DNA of 64,000 nt from Anaerovibrio sp. JC8 (GCF_002100115.1 NZ_ANBM01000011.1:1-64000), one strand, 5' to 3'. Counted from the first letter of the stretch, positions 32,675 to 41,319 are shown. A program made the numbers and translations. The notes: generated by a model from the sequence alone, not told the origin.

Positions 32675-34809
32675 CTCAAAACCTCCGCTCTTATTTTCTG
32701 TAAAAGATTATATATGCTTACATTATTTAAAGCATTTTCAGACAAGTCCTCAGCCCTTAAAATTTCCTTGTCAAAAATACGAGTCTCACATTCAATCAAT
32801 CTTTCGTCCTTAAAAACCGATAAATCCGGTTTAAGTATCATGTCATAAATATTAGCCTGCCTCTTACCTGGCGCTTGTCTTATTATTCGGCCAATCCGTT
32901 GGACATATTCTCTTGGATTAGTACTGCTTGCCATAATAATAGCTGTATCTGCAGAAGGAATATCAATACCCTCGTCAAGACACTTAATTGCCACTAAAAC
33001 CTGATACTTTCTTTCTTTGAACAACTTTATGATATAATCGCGTTCTGACAATCCGTCATACTTGTCCATAGGAATAGTGCCTTGCTCTTGTGTAAATTTT
33101 GTGCAGGCAATATGATGTTTACCTAATAATCTTATTACTTCATCAATTTGTGCATCCGAAACAAATATAATAGTATCCGTGATTTCGTTGCCAAGTTCAC
33201 CTAAAATATTTTCAAGTTTCTCATATTTGTTCTCGGCATTTTTTTCAATATTGGCACGCTGAAACCTTAACATCTGTAAAAAGTCATCATTATCCGAAGC
33301 ATACCTTCCAATCTTAATTATTTTATCCGTGAGTTTCTTATACTCTTGCAACTCCGTTTCTGTAAGAGAGATGAAGCAAGGATGATAATAATAATTTACC
33401 AGAAATGTCCTACCAGTAACTGGGTTGATATTATTTAACGCATCTCTTATGGTAAATTCATAAGAATCATTGCCGAAATATTCAAATATAAGGTTGCTTC
33501 CAGCATCATCAAACCATCTTTGAGGTGTAGCGCTAAGTCCTAAACGATAGTCATACCCATCTATAAGCCCGTTACGGGTCTTCGCTGCCCCCATACCATG
33601 CACCTCGTCTCCAATAAAGAATTTTTTTATTCTCGTAAATTTTGAAGATTCAATAACACCCAAAAACTTTGTAGAAGAACATACTTGATGGGTAGTATAT
33701 ATAATAATATTTTTATACAGACCTACAGACAACTTTAACAGCTCTTTTTGCAATGTGTTGGGCCAGCCATGCACATTTCCATTAATAACTAAAGATTTAT
33801 CAACAGGAATATCCAATTTGTCAATATCAGCCTTCCACTGACCAGATAGTGTTACCTGAGGACAAGCTACCACTATAAGAGGTTTTCTGTTATCCAAAAG
33901 AACTATTTTTATACAACCTATAGCTGTCCTTGTTTTTCCCGTTCCAGTAGCTAACTGCAATAAAAGCTTCCTACCGTTATTCTTCCACTTTTCAACGGCT
34001 TCTTCCTGATAATAAAATAACTCCAGTTTTTCTTTAATCTTAGGTGTGACAACAGGAATAGTCGATTTAGGCGGATACTTCTTGTTTGCAATATATGACG
34101 GCTCAAAATCTTTGCTTTCTTCAATCAATTTCTCTTTAATTGCAACCGGCAAGTCCTTAACTATAACATCTTTACGCTCTTTTTTCCAAAAACTATTAAA
34201 TTTACGAACATCGCCCGTAATCCAAGCGCCATCACCTTTCCAGCTTCTAAAAACCTTAAATTCCTCGGTATTATCAAGCCAACCACTTGCAGATTCATTA
34301 TTTGAACCGCTAAAACTTATAATATTCCCAGCCTGATCATAAAAAATACCAACTTTTTGGTGCATTATACCCAGTTCGTTTACTTCATACTCTGAACAAA
34401 GCATGTTATTTTTACAAACAATAGCAATTTTTATTTCCAATAAGCCATTTGCTATCATCCAACCTAAAGCTTTAATATGGTCTTTTTCAAATTTATCCTC
34501 AATTTCGTCATAAGATTTTATGAAATCACGATAAATAACATTATCAAGATCATCAAGAGAATCATTTAATACCTTAATGTCCTTGCCTTGCAGCCTAGGA
34601 CATGTTACAAGCCGCATTTTACCACCATTAAGTATAAACCGCTCTATCCCCTTTGCAGCAACAGCTAATGCCCCCGAAGAGAAAAAACCCGCAATCCTAT
34701 CATACTGATTAGCTTTGGACAAAACAGGAATATAGAAATCCCATAAGATGTTATCTACTCCCGAATCATAGGATGGATTTAAATTTAGCTCACTGAAATC
34801 ATTGATCAT
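32671..34809 (-). CDS. PLD-nuclease domain fused to an SF2 helicase
   Basis: A 712-residue protein. The N-terminal 220 residues form a phospholipase-D-type (HKD) domain with HQKVGIFYD and SGSNNESASGW. From about 265 it is a superfamily 2 helicase: motif I ATGTGKTRTA, motif II GDEVHG, motif III GLSATP, motif VI QRIGRIIRQ. The DUF3427 tail of larger relatives is absent. Such fusions occur in restriction-like defence loci and probably translocate along and cleave DNA. Start 34809 follows GGAAG and lies 4 bp after the upstream stop. Confidence 0.88.
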   Translation of the reverse strand: MINDFSELNLNPSYDSGVDNILWDFYIPVLSKANQYDRIAGFFSSGALAVAAKGIERFILNGGKMRLVTCPRLQGKDIKVLNDSLDDLDNVIYRDFIKSYDEIEDKFEKDHIKALGWMIANGLLEIKIAIVCKNNMLCSEYEVNELGIMHQKVGIFYDQAGNIISFSGSNNESASGWLDNTEEFKVFRSWKGDGAWITGDVRKFNSFWKKERKDVIVKDLPVAIKEKLIEESKDFEPSYIANKKYPPKSTIPVVTPKIKEKLELFYYQEEAVEKWKNNGRKLLLQLATGTGKTRTAIGCIKIVLLDNRKPLIVVACPQVTLSGQWKADIDKLDIPVDKSLVINGNVHGWPNTLQKELLKLSVGLYKNIIIYTTHQVCSSTKFLGVIESSKFTRIKKFFIGDEVHGMGAAKTRNGLIDGYDYRLGLSATPQRWFDDAGSNLIFEYFGNDSYEFTIRDALNNINPVTGRTFLVNYYYHPCFISLTETELQEYKKLTDKIIKIGRYASDNDDFLQMLRFQRANIEKNAENKYEKLENILGELGNEITDTIIFVSDAQIDEVIRLLGKHHIACTKFTQEQGTIPMDKYDGLSERDYIIKLFKERKYQVLVAIKCLDEGIDIPSADTAIIMASSTNPREYVQRIGRIIRQAPGKRQANIYDMILKPDLSVFKDERLIECETRIFDKEILRAEDLSENALNNVSIYNLLQKIRAEVLR

Positions 34810-34813
34810 AAAA

Positions 34814-35503
34814 TCACTTCCAAGCAATGTTTTTCAAATAATTCCCTTTATAGTTAGACTTTTCGATAAGCATAAGAATCATCCTCTTGACATTTGGCAG
34901 TCTCCGCTGCGTAGTACTCTCAGATAAACACCTCATCATTATATCTGTAACATTAATGTGTTTTTGTTTTCCGTAATTCATAACCAATCTTACGATAGGC
35001 ACCCTAAGAAAAAGCTTAGTCTTAATATCAGCCTTTGTTCTATCAGGCAATTTCATAAATATCTGCCCCAAATGAGTAACAGCTTTATCGCCAGAAGACG
35101 TTACTAACCCTAAATGTGCAGTTAACTTATAATGGTTTTCTCCATATTTTGACCATGAAGTATGATTTCCATCCTTATTAAAATAATACCCAATATCAAC
35201 ATAAGTTCCACCAGGATTAGCATCGACAATATTAATAATACCTTCAATGCTATCTAATGAACTATACTGAGGAACATTGCTTGATTCTATTTTTTCCTCA
35301 TACGTAGTATCGAGATTTAGAATACTTACAATTTCATCAACAGAACTACTCTCCAATAATTCTACAAGCATTGTGTCAGCTAGTATTCTATCATTCTCAG
35401 AAAAATTTTTTCCGGCTTTCTCAGGATAATTGAAAAAAAAAGCTTTAAAAACATCATCCTTAGAATAGCAACCGCTTAAAAGAATATTAATATAATCATC
35501 CAT
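34814..35503 (-). CDS. Winged-helix-like protein of the island operon
   Basis: A 229-residue soluble protein. The centre (about 85-150: GGTYVDIGYYF, then KYGENHYKLTAHLGLVTSSG and VTHLGQIFMKLP) reads like a winged-helix DNA-binding domain; the C-terminal part has basic helices with RRLPNVKRMILMLIE. I do not recognise a named family. ATG 35503 follows GAGGTG. The genes before and after are 18 and 4 bp away, so it is a core member of the operon, perhaps giving DNA specificity to the helicase. Confidence 0.7.
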   Translation of the reverse strand: MDDYINILLSGCYSKDDVFKAFFFNYPEKAGKNFSENDRILADTMLVELLESSSVDEIVSILNLDTTYEEKIESSNVPQYSSLDSIEGIINIVDANPGGTYVDIGYYFNKDGNHTSWSKYGENHYKLTAHLGLVTSSGDKAVTHLGQIFMKLPDRTKADIKTKLFLRVPIVRLVMNYGKQKHINVTDIMMRCLSESTTQRRLPNVKRMILMLIEKSNYKGNYLKNIAWK

Positions 35504-35521
35504 GATATACACCTCTGCGCT

Positions 35522-36769
35522 TCATTTAGATGGCGGAATAAATCTTACATCAAAATATTTAGCAGCTATCTCAGGATATTCTTTTTCAAAATCCGTTAAT
35601 GCTTTCATCGAAGAGCATAAAGTACCTTTTGTTTTATGTAATGCCTGATTAGCATTGCAAAAATCACGAAAACTCATTTTCTTTATGATACTTGGTTGGT
35701 TGCACCATCGGGCAATGGTAACATACATGCTACGATACTTGGAATTTTTCCACGGAGTATCATTTTTACTACGATATCTCATAATATAAGGAAGGCAGCC
35801 ATATCTAAGTAATAAGTCAATACGAATAAATGCATTTTCTATATCTTTTGCATCAGTACTTTCAAAGCCAACCAGTACATAAAACATAATCCCCTTACGC
35901 TTGCTTCGATACTTACTAATACGTTTCAACTGACGATGAATCAATTCATAATCACTAACATTATCAAAGGCAAAAGTAAAATCGCCATCATATTTCGAAC
36001 TAAAAAGCAACTCACATTGTTCGTCATCAAGGACGCGTTCATCCATACCTTGCTTAAATTTAAACGGTTTGCCAGTTGCTCTTAACTTTTCTAGCAAAGG
36101 TTTATATCCCCTATGGTACCCAAAGAAGTTATCATCAAGCAGGCATATTTTCTTGCGAGATTCATCATAAAATTCCTCTAATTTACTATGTTCAAATACA
36201 CGATTATACTTTTGATTCACACAAAATGGGCATTTCCTAAAACACCCTCTTGTTAAGAACCCAATACTATAATCTGTGTATTCTTTAAACTGAACCCTAA
36301 ATCGGTCCTCGTTAAAACTAACCTTAACATTTTCAACTAATTCAGGGTCTAATCCATCTTTTACTGCCTGCTCCTTTAATGATCTTGTTTTGATTTCTGC
36401 GGCCTTGATGGCAGATTCTTTGGCATCTTTAACTTTTAGCTCAATCCACTTATCATAAAGATGATAGTCTGGCATATGATGTTCAATTTCATCTGGAAGA
36501 TTCGGCGCTTTATCAAACCAAAAACCCGTACCACCGATTTCAACGTTATCATATTCTTTAACATTATCCAACGTAATAGGACAGTATGTATCAGTAAAAA
36601 CCTTAGCAATATAAACCCTTTCATACTTGGACAGATTATCATAATCCGTCTTCAACTCAACTTCTTTTCCTTGTTCTTTCCAATAAGCAGAAAGCTTCAT
36701 ACAGACAAGATTAGGAAATCTGTGATTAGTCCTACCAAGTAAATCAGCATCGATAATAGCGATTGACAT
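35522..36769 (-). CDS. Radical SAM enzyme, first gene of the island operon
   Basis: A 415-residue protein. The [4Fe-4S]/SAM motif is GCFRKCPFC (C-x3-C-x2-C, about residue 181-189). The N-terminal 160 residues (AIIDADLLGRTNHRFPNLVCM...) resemble the Rossmann-type domain of B12-dependent or MTTase-like radical SAM proteins but lack a clear cobalamin motif. Similar proteins occur on phages and mobile elements. It could modify a nucleic acid, a protein or a nucleotide; being first in a helicase/SMC operon suggests DNA or signal-nucleotide chemistry, which is inference. GAGGTG precedes the start. Confidence 0.8.
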   Translation of the reverse strand: MSIAIIDADLLGRTNHRFPNLVCMKLSAYWKEQGKEVELKTDYDNLSKYERVYIAKVFTDTYCPITLDNVKEYDNVEIGGTGFWFDKAPNLPDEIEHHMPDYHLYDKWIELKVKDAKESAIKAAEIKTRSLKEQAVKDGLDPELVENVKVSFNEDRFRVQFKEYTDYSIGFLTRGCFRKCPFCVNQKYNRVFEHSKLEEFYDESRKKICLLDDNFFGYHRGYKPLLEKLRATGKPFKFKQGMDERVLDDEQCELLFSSKYDGDFTFAFDNVSDYELIHRQLKRISKYRSKRKGIMFYVLVGFESTDAKDIENAFIRIDLLLRYGCLPYIMRYRSKNDTPWKNSKYRSMYVTIARWCNQPSIIKKMSFRDFCNANQALHKTKGTLCSSMKALTDFEKEYPEIAAKYFDVRFIPPSK

Positions 36770-36835
36770 CTTTCACCTCTATAATGAGTTTTTCATATAA
36801 ACATAATTTATGTCATGATGGATAACATACTAAAA

Positions 36836-36860
36836 GCTGAGAATACCTTTTGTTCTCAGC
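36836..36860. terminator. Hairpin upstream of the island operon
   Basis: GCTGAGAA / TTCTCAGC with a 9-nt loop and T-rich flanks on both sides, 65 bp upstream of the radical SAM gene. It may insulate the operon from transcription entering from the right or act as a leader hairpin. Confidence 0.5.
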
Positions 36861-36869
36861 CTTTCCTTC

Positions 36870-37055
36870 TAAACTAATATATTCTTTATTAAATTTATTT
36901 TTCCTGCAAAATTAAAGATTACTTTAAATAGAATCCATTAAATTATATTTATGCCACTCCATCAAGAGATTATTCCTAAAAATATAAATAAAAAACTGCT
37001 CTCATAGAGAGCAGTATACCTTAAAATAACACATACATTTTATCATCGTGAAAAC
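36870..37055. other. AT-rich intergenic stretch
   Basis: Together with 36770-36870 this gap of about 290 bp contains no gene. It holds two hairpins (36836-36860, 36995-37015) and very AT-rich sequence where the operon promoter must lie; I could not single out a convincing -35/-10 pair. Confidence 0.4.
36986..37015 (-). terminator. Terminator after the Rpn remnant
   Basis: ACTGCTCT / AGAGCAGT stem followed by TTTTTTATTT on the minus strand. Confidence 0.75.
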
Positions 37056-37353
37056 TTATGACATATCAGCAACTATCTTTTTAAATTCTTCTACTGTGAT
37101 ACCGGCTTCCTCAGCCGCTTCCTCTGCAGTGAGTTTGGATTTTTTAAATAAGGACAAAACCGTTTCTATTCTACCCTCTCGTCTTCCTTCTTTTCTACCC
37201 TCGATTCTTCCTTCTTTTCTGCCTTCTATTCTTCCAGCATTTTTGCCCTGTTCTTCAATTTCCATCAAGGTTTGATTATACGTCATATACAACGCCCTCT
37301 TTCCATCATCATTAGGCTTATTATTAATATAGTCTACTATACTGGAGAGCTCT
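37056..37353 (-). pseudogene. 5'-truncated Rpn-family nuclease/transposase remnant
   Basis: The frame opens without a start right after a TGA near 37353 and reads ELSSIVDYINNKPNDDGKRA, then EEQGKNAGRIEGRKEGRIEG repeats and a short HTH-like AEEAAEEAGITVEEFKK tail: the C-terminus of Rpn PD-(D/E)XK recombination-promoting nucleases. The nuclease domain is missing. An internal ATG (37286, AGAGGG upstream) might still yield 76 residues. It marks the right boundary of the AT-rich island, only about 20 bp from the CoA-disulfide reductase stop codon. Confidence 0.7.
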
Positions 37354-37374
37354 GTACAATCTCAGCCTTGATAT

Positions 37375-39060
37375 TTATTTAACCAGCTTCAGACCATGCA
37401 CCATATCCAGATCAAACAATCTGGCGTAGGAGAAGCCGCCCATAAGGTTGCGGGCCTTGAAGCCATGCTGGTTCAGCATCCGTTCCATATAGTAGCCGTT
37501 GATGCCCACCCGGCAGCTGACGATAATTGGCCGTTCCTTGTCCAGCTGACTCAGCTGCTGGCGGAGCTTTGGTGCCGGAATATTGATGGCGCCCTTGATG
37601 TGTCCCGCCTCGAACATGGATGGACTGCGCACATCAATAAGCACGGCTCCCTTTTCCAGCTCAGCCGCCAGCTCCTGTGGCAGCAACGGGTCCGTCAGTC
37701 CCTGCATAATATTGTCTGCGTAGTAGCCTGCCATATTTACAGGGTCCTTGGCAGAGGAAAACGGCGGAGCATAGGCCAGCTCCAGATCCATCAAATCCTG
37801 TACAGTGCCGCCAAAGCGAATAACAGAGGCGATTACATCAATACGCTTGTCCACGCCTTCCTGGCCAATGGCCTGGGCTCCCAGCACCTTGCCATCCTTC
37901 ATGCTGAAGATCATTTTCAGGGTAATGGTTTTGGCCCCCGGATAATAGGACGCGTGATGATTTGGGAAGGTAACGGTAAAACGATAATCCTCGCCATATA
38001 CCATGCCCATCCGCTGCAGGGCCCTTTCATTCAGCCCGGTGGAGGCCGCCGTCAAATCAAAGACCTTCAGCACGGAGCTGCCCACAAAGCCACGATATTT
38101 TCGCTGGGCACCATTCATATTGTCGGCTGCCAGCCGCCCCTGACTATTGGCAGGACCCGCCAGGGCCAGGGAACCAGCCTCGCTGGTCTGGCCGTTGTAG
38201 GTCTGTACCGCATCACCTACGGCGTATATTGACGGATAATTGGTCTGCATGGATTCGTTTACTACAATATATCCCCGTTCATTGAGTTCAATGCCGCTAT
38301 CCTGCAGGAAAGCCGTATCTGGCCTTACACCAATGGACAGCACCACAAAATCGGCATCCAGCTGTTCACCTGAGGTCAGCTCAACCCTTAGGCCATTGTC
38401 TGCCCCATGATGGAATTCCTTGACCCCATCTCCCAGCACCAGCTTAACCCCTTTGGACTTAAGCTCGTTTTCTGCCAAGGACACCATATCTGTATCAAAA
38501 GGAGCCAAGATATGGGGAGCCGCCTCCACCACAGTTACCTCCAGCCCCTGCTGCCTTAAATTCTCGGCAGACTCAATGCCCACGAAGCCGCCGCCCACAA
38601 CAACTGCCTTGCCATTAGGATATTCACGGCTCAGCCTGTGCAGATTATCTGCATCCGGCACATTGCGGAGAGTTACAATATTTCGATGCTCTATTCCCGG
38701 AATCGGCGGAGTTAATGGCTTGGCGCCGGGAGCCAGCAACAAGGCATCATAGGTTTCCTCATACTGGGTATCCCCGAAACGAACCTGCACCGTCTTTGCC
38801 TCAGGATTTACAGACACAACCTCGCTATAAATCCGCACATCTACATTGAAAAGACTTTTAAAGCTCTTTGGGTCCATGACCAGCAGATCATCCCTGTACT
38901 CAATGGTTCCACCCACGTAATAAGGCAAACCGCAGTTGGCAAAGGAAACATCTCCGCCCCGCTCAAACATTATAATTTCAGCCTGCTCATCCAAACGGCG
39001 AAGTCTTGCAGCTGCAGTTGCACCGCCGGCCACGCCCCCAACGATTAAATACTTGCTCAT
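37375..39060 (-). CDS. CoA-disulfide reductase with C-terminal rhodanese domain
   Basis: A 561-residue FAD/NAD(P)H flavoprotein of the CoADR-Rhd type, which reduces CoA disulfide or CoA-/protein persulfides and polysulfide in the cytoplasm. N-terminal FAD loop VGGVAGGATAAARLR, redox Cys in FANCGLPYY (about 43), NAD loop VVGGGFVGIESAE near 155, and a rhodanese domain from about 460 with catalytic Cys in IVSCRVGINGYY. AGGAAGTG precedes the start. It is the last gene of the ArsR-ferredoxin-NapH-like operon (88-bp gap), which suggests control by reactive sulfur. Confidence 0.92.
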   Translation of the reverse strand: MSKYLIVGGVAGGATAAARLRRLDEQAEIIMFERGGDVSFANCGLPYYVGGTIEYRDDLLVMDPKSFKSLFNVDVRIYSEVVSVNPEAKTVQVRFGDTQYEETYDALLLAPGAKPLTPPIPGIEHRNIVTLRNVPDADNLHRLSREYPNGKAVVVGGGFVGIESAENLRQQGLEVTVVEAAPHILAPFDTDMVSLAENELKSKGVKLVLGDGVKEFHHGADNGLRVELTSGEQLDADFVVLSIGVRPDTAFLQDSGIELNERGYIVVNESMQTNYPSIYAVGDAVQTYNGQTSEAGSLALAGPANSQGRLAADNMNGAQRKYRGFVGSSVLKVFDLTAASTGLNERALQRMGMVYGEDYRFTVTFPNHHASYYPGAKTITLKMIFSMKDGKVLGAQAIGQEGVDKRIDVIASVIRFGGTVQDLMDLELAYAPPFSSAKDPVNMAGYYADNIMQGLTDPLLPQELAAELEKGAVLIDVRSPSMFEAGHIKGAINIPAPKLRQQLSQLDKERPIIVSCRVGINGYYMERMLNQHGFKARNLMGGFSYARLFDLDMVHGLKLVK

Positions 39061-39148
39061 TGTCTTGCACTTCCTTTAAACACTAAAACACTATTATTTT
39101 AACATTATTTAAACCCCATATTAACTTTAAATTATCACGATAGAATGA

Positions 39149-39730
39149 TTAACTCTCTGGTGAAGCCTTTGCCCTACAGATGGTTTGTGTCAAAGTCCCC
39201 ATCGGGCAGAATACGCACCAGGATCTCGGCTTATAAATCAGCATAGCCACAATGGCAATGACCTCGGAGGTCAGCATCAGGCTGTAAAGCCCAAAGGCAA
39301 ACTGGGCCACCCAAGGGCTGACACCGGCAGTGTAGGTCCAATTCCATGGAAGCTGGAAGGTCCAAAGGAGGGTAACCACATCCTGCAGATTCTGGATTTC
39401 ACTGCCCACCAGATAAGAGGTGTAAATTATATTGAAGAACATGGCGAAGAAAAATGCCATGAAGCCATACCGAAAGGCCTTGCCCTTCATCCAGTCCGGC
39501 ATCTCCCGTCGCATTGACAGTCCCACCTGGCTGCCCATTACCCGCAGGAACTGCCCCCGATCACAGTAGCGGTTGCAAAATAGCTTATTGCCTCCACCAA
39601 TAGCAAATATCAGAGGCAGGCAGAAGCTGATAAGTCCCAGCCAGGCAAAGAGAATGTTAACAAAACCCAGTGAAAAATAGATGATGGACCAAATCCAAAG
39701 GTAATGGTACCAATGACGCTGCTGCTTCAT
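39149..39730 (-). CDS. NapH/MauN-like polyferredoxin-type membrane protein
   Basis: A 193-residue inner-membrane protein with about four hydrophobic helices and two Cys motifs typical of NapH-like electron carriers: CNRYCDRGQFLR (near 50) and WCVFCPMGTLTQ (near 175), each at a membrane border. It probably passes electrons between the quinone pool or membrane and the adjacent ferredoxin. ATG 39730 overlaps the ferredoxin stop (ATGA) and GGAGGTG is within the upstream gene, so the two are co-translated. Confidence 0.82.
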   Translation of the reverse strand: MKQQRHWYHYLWIWSIIYFSLGFVNILFAWLGLISFCLPLIFAIGGGNKLFCNRYCDRGQFLRVMGSQVGLSMRREMPDWMKGKAFRYGFMAFFFAMFFNIIYTSYLVGSEIQNLQDVVTLLWTFQLPWNWTYTAGVSPWVAQFAFGLYSLMLTSEVIAIVAMLIYKPRSWCVFCPMGTLTQTICRAKASPES

Positions 39731-39930
39731 GACCTCACCTCCACCTTGATGGCCGAGGCGGGACATTCCTTGGCACACATGCCGCAGCCCACACACTTAT
39801 CCTCCACAGGACTGGCATATACCCCCTGTATAATTTTCATTGCCCCCATAGGACATACATCCACGCAGGTGCCGCAGGCCACACACATATCCCTGTCCAC
39901 CACCGCGTGACGGGGTGATAATTTTGCCAT
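39727..39930 (-). CDS. 2[4Fe-4S] ferredoxin
   Basis: A 67-residue protein with two clusters, CVACGTCVDVCP and CVGCGMCAKECP, the classical bacterial ferredoxin repeat. It lies 3 bp after the arsR stop and overlaps the NapH-like gene, so it is the likely soluble electron partner of that membrane protein and perhaps of the flavoprotein downstream. AGGAGG precedes the ATG. Confidence 0.93.
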   Translation of the reverse strand: MAKLSPRHAVVDRDMCVACGTCVDVCPMGAMKIIQGVYASPVEDKCVGCGMCAKECPASAIKVEVRS

Positions 39931-39933
39931 TCC

Positions 39934-40242
39934 TTAAGCCTCCTTCTCTTTGGACAGCTTGCTGTCTCCAAAAAGACATTCCAAAATCGCCTTTATATGG
40001 TCATTCTTCAGCCTGTAGGAAATCTCCAGACCGTTTCGCTCTCCTTCAATGATCCCGGCCTGACGGAGCTTTCCTAAATGCTGGGAAACCGTAGACTGGG
40101 GAACCTCCAGACAGCACTGCATGTGGGTTACATTGCAGCCGCCACTGCGCCAAAGGCCCCGCACAATACATAAACGGATAGGATGGGCAATCACCTTCAA
40201 AAGCTCTGCCCGCTCCTCCAATAATTTTATATCTTCAATCAT
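39934..40242 (-). CDS. ArsR/SmtB-family regulator of the reductase operon
   Basis: A 102-residue winged-helix repressor. LKVIAHPIRLCIVRGL leads the domain, the recognition region is VPQSTVSQHLGKLRQAG, and a Cys cluster GGCNVTHMQCC lies just before the recognition helix. Further Cys sit in RLCIV and LECLF. The pattern fits thiol- or metal-responsive ArsR proteins; with a CoADR-rhodanese downstream, sensing of persulfide is plausible but unproven. ATG 40242 follows GGAGGTG. First gene of the operon, so probably autoregulated. Confidence 0.85.
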   Translation of the reverse strand: MIEDIKLLEERAELLKVIAHPIRLCIVRGLWRSGGCNVTHMQCCLEVPQSTVSQHLGKLRQAGIIEGERNGLEISYRLKNDHIKAILECLFGDSKLSKEKEA

Positions 40243-40269
40243 TTTGACCACCTCCAACATTGTATTTGT

Positions 40270-40299
40270 ATATTACGATATTTGAATATAGTTTGTCAA
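40270..40299 (-). promoter_or_regulatory. Promoter with overlapping ArsR-type operator
   Basis: TTGACA (40294-40299), 18-nt spacer, TAATAT (40270-40275). An inverted repeat with ATATT/AATAT arms (40270-40289) covers the -10 and most of the spacer, the place and type of sequence bound by ArsR-family repressors. Confidence 0.65.
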
Positions 40300-40311
40300 T
40301 ACTCCCAAAAA

Positions 40312-40342
40312 GAAAAACCAGATTCCCCACGGAATCTGGCTT
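40312..40342 (-). terminator. Terminator after the first YitT gene
   Basis: CCAGATTCC / GGAATCTGG hairpin followed by TTTTTC on the minus strand. Confidence 0.85.
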
Positions 40343-40374
40343 TAAATGCTTTATTCAGCTCATTTCTACTTAAA

Positions 40375-41319
40375 TTATTGCTCCTCCGGAGCCTGTATCA
40401 AAGGCGGTGGATATGACAACCTTTTGCAGGCCGCCTCGTAGCTTTCACACTCAATGGTAAAGCCCCGACCGCTTACCTCCGAGGTATCGGATACAATCAT
40501 AAAGGCCAGGGGATCATGCTGGTCGACAATTTCCTTCACCTGGGCCACCTGGGTAAGACGCACCACAGTAAACAGCACATCACAGCGTGCCTCGGACATG
40601 CCGCCCCGGCCATCTATGTATGTCACGCCCCGATGGACCTGGGACATAATATCCCCGCATATTTCCTTGGCTTTTGGAGAAATAATGATAATGGATTTCT
40701 CCCGGTTAAAACCGGCAGCCACGCGATTGGTAAGCTCCGCCGTGGCATATATTCCCACAATGGACAACAGGGCCTCCTCCAGCTCGAACATGAAGGCCGA
40801 GGCCATGACAATGGCAAAATTCAGCACTGCCACCGCCGTACCCATATCCACGGAATAATACTTTTTTATAATGGCCCCCAGCACGTCCAGCCCACCGGTA
40901 TTGGCATTGGCCCTAAACACCAGCCCAAAGCCGATGCCGCTCAGCACACCACCAAAAACGGCGTTAAGTATGGGATTAGCGCATACCTTCCAGCCAATAA
41001 CGAAGGCCGTCATATCCAAAATAATGGAAAAGGCCACGGTACCGATAATGGTATCCATAAAGTAACGCTTGCCAAAAATTCGGTAGGCCAGAAACAAAAT
41101 TGGCAGATTATACACCAGATTCTGGATACCTACCGGTAAGGCGGTTATATAGTAAACAATCAAGGACACACCGCTGATGCCGCCAGTCAGTAAATGGCCG
41201 GGAATAAGGAACAGATTGAAGCCCAGTGCGGCAACAAGGCAGCCCAATAATATCTGAAATAAACGCACGACGTTTTTCATGGCCCATTTAAAATTTTTAT
41301 TTTGCGTAGTTAGTGTCAT
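40375..41319 (-). CDS. YitT-family membrane protein (paralogue 1)
   Basis: A 314-residue protein with five to six transmembrane helices (about 15-205, DUF161-type) and a cytoplasmic C-terminal DUF2179 domain (about 215-300) with the GVTYIDGRGGMS loop. N-terminal LIPGHLLTGGISGVSLI and GGLDVLGAIIKK are family hallmarks. Function in the family is not settled; some members act in organic-acid or amino-acid transport. A second paralogue lies at 56343-57260. It is 21 bp downstream of the condensation-like/cNMP gene and may share its transcript. Confidence 0.88.
   Translation of the reverse strand: MTLTTQNKNFKWAMKNVVRLFQILLGCLVAALGFNLFLIPGHLLTGGISGVSLIVYYITALPVGIQNLVYNLPILFLAYRIFGKRYFMDTIIGTVAFSIILDMTAFVIGWKVCANPILNAVFGGVLSGIGFGLVFRANANTGGLDVLGAIIKKYYSVDMGTAVAVLNFAIVMASAFMFELEEALLSIVGIYATAELTNRVAAGFNREKSIIIISPKAKEICGDIMSQVHRGVTYIDGRGGMSEARCDVLFTVVRLTQVAQVKEIVDQHDPLAFMIVSDTSEVSGRGFTIECESYEAACKRLSYPPPLIQAPEEQ

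Noticed and set aside
37140-37260. Tandem GRIEGRKEG-coding repeats, at first sight a CRISPR-like or satellite array
   Set aside because: The repeats are short, in frame and part of the charged tail of an Rpn-family remnant; there are no spacers. No CRISPR array was seen anywhere in the window.
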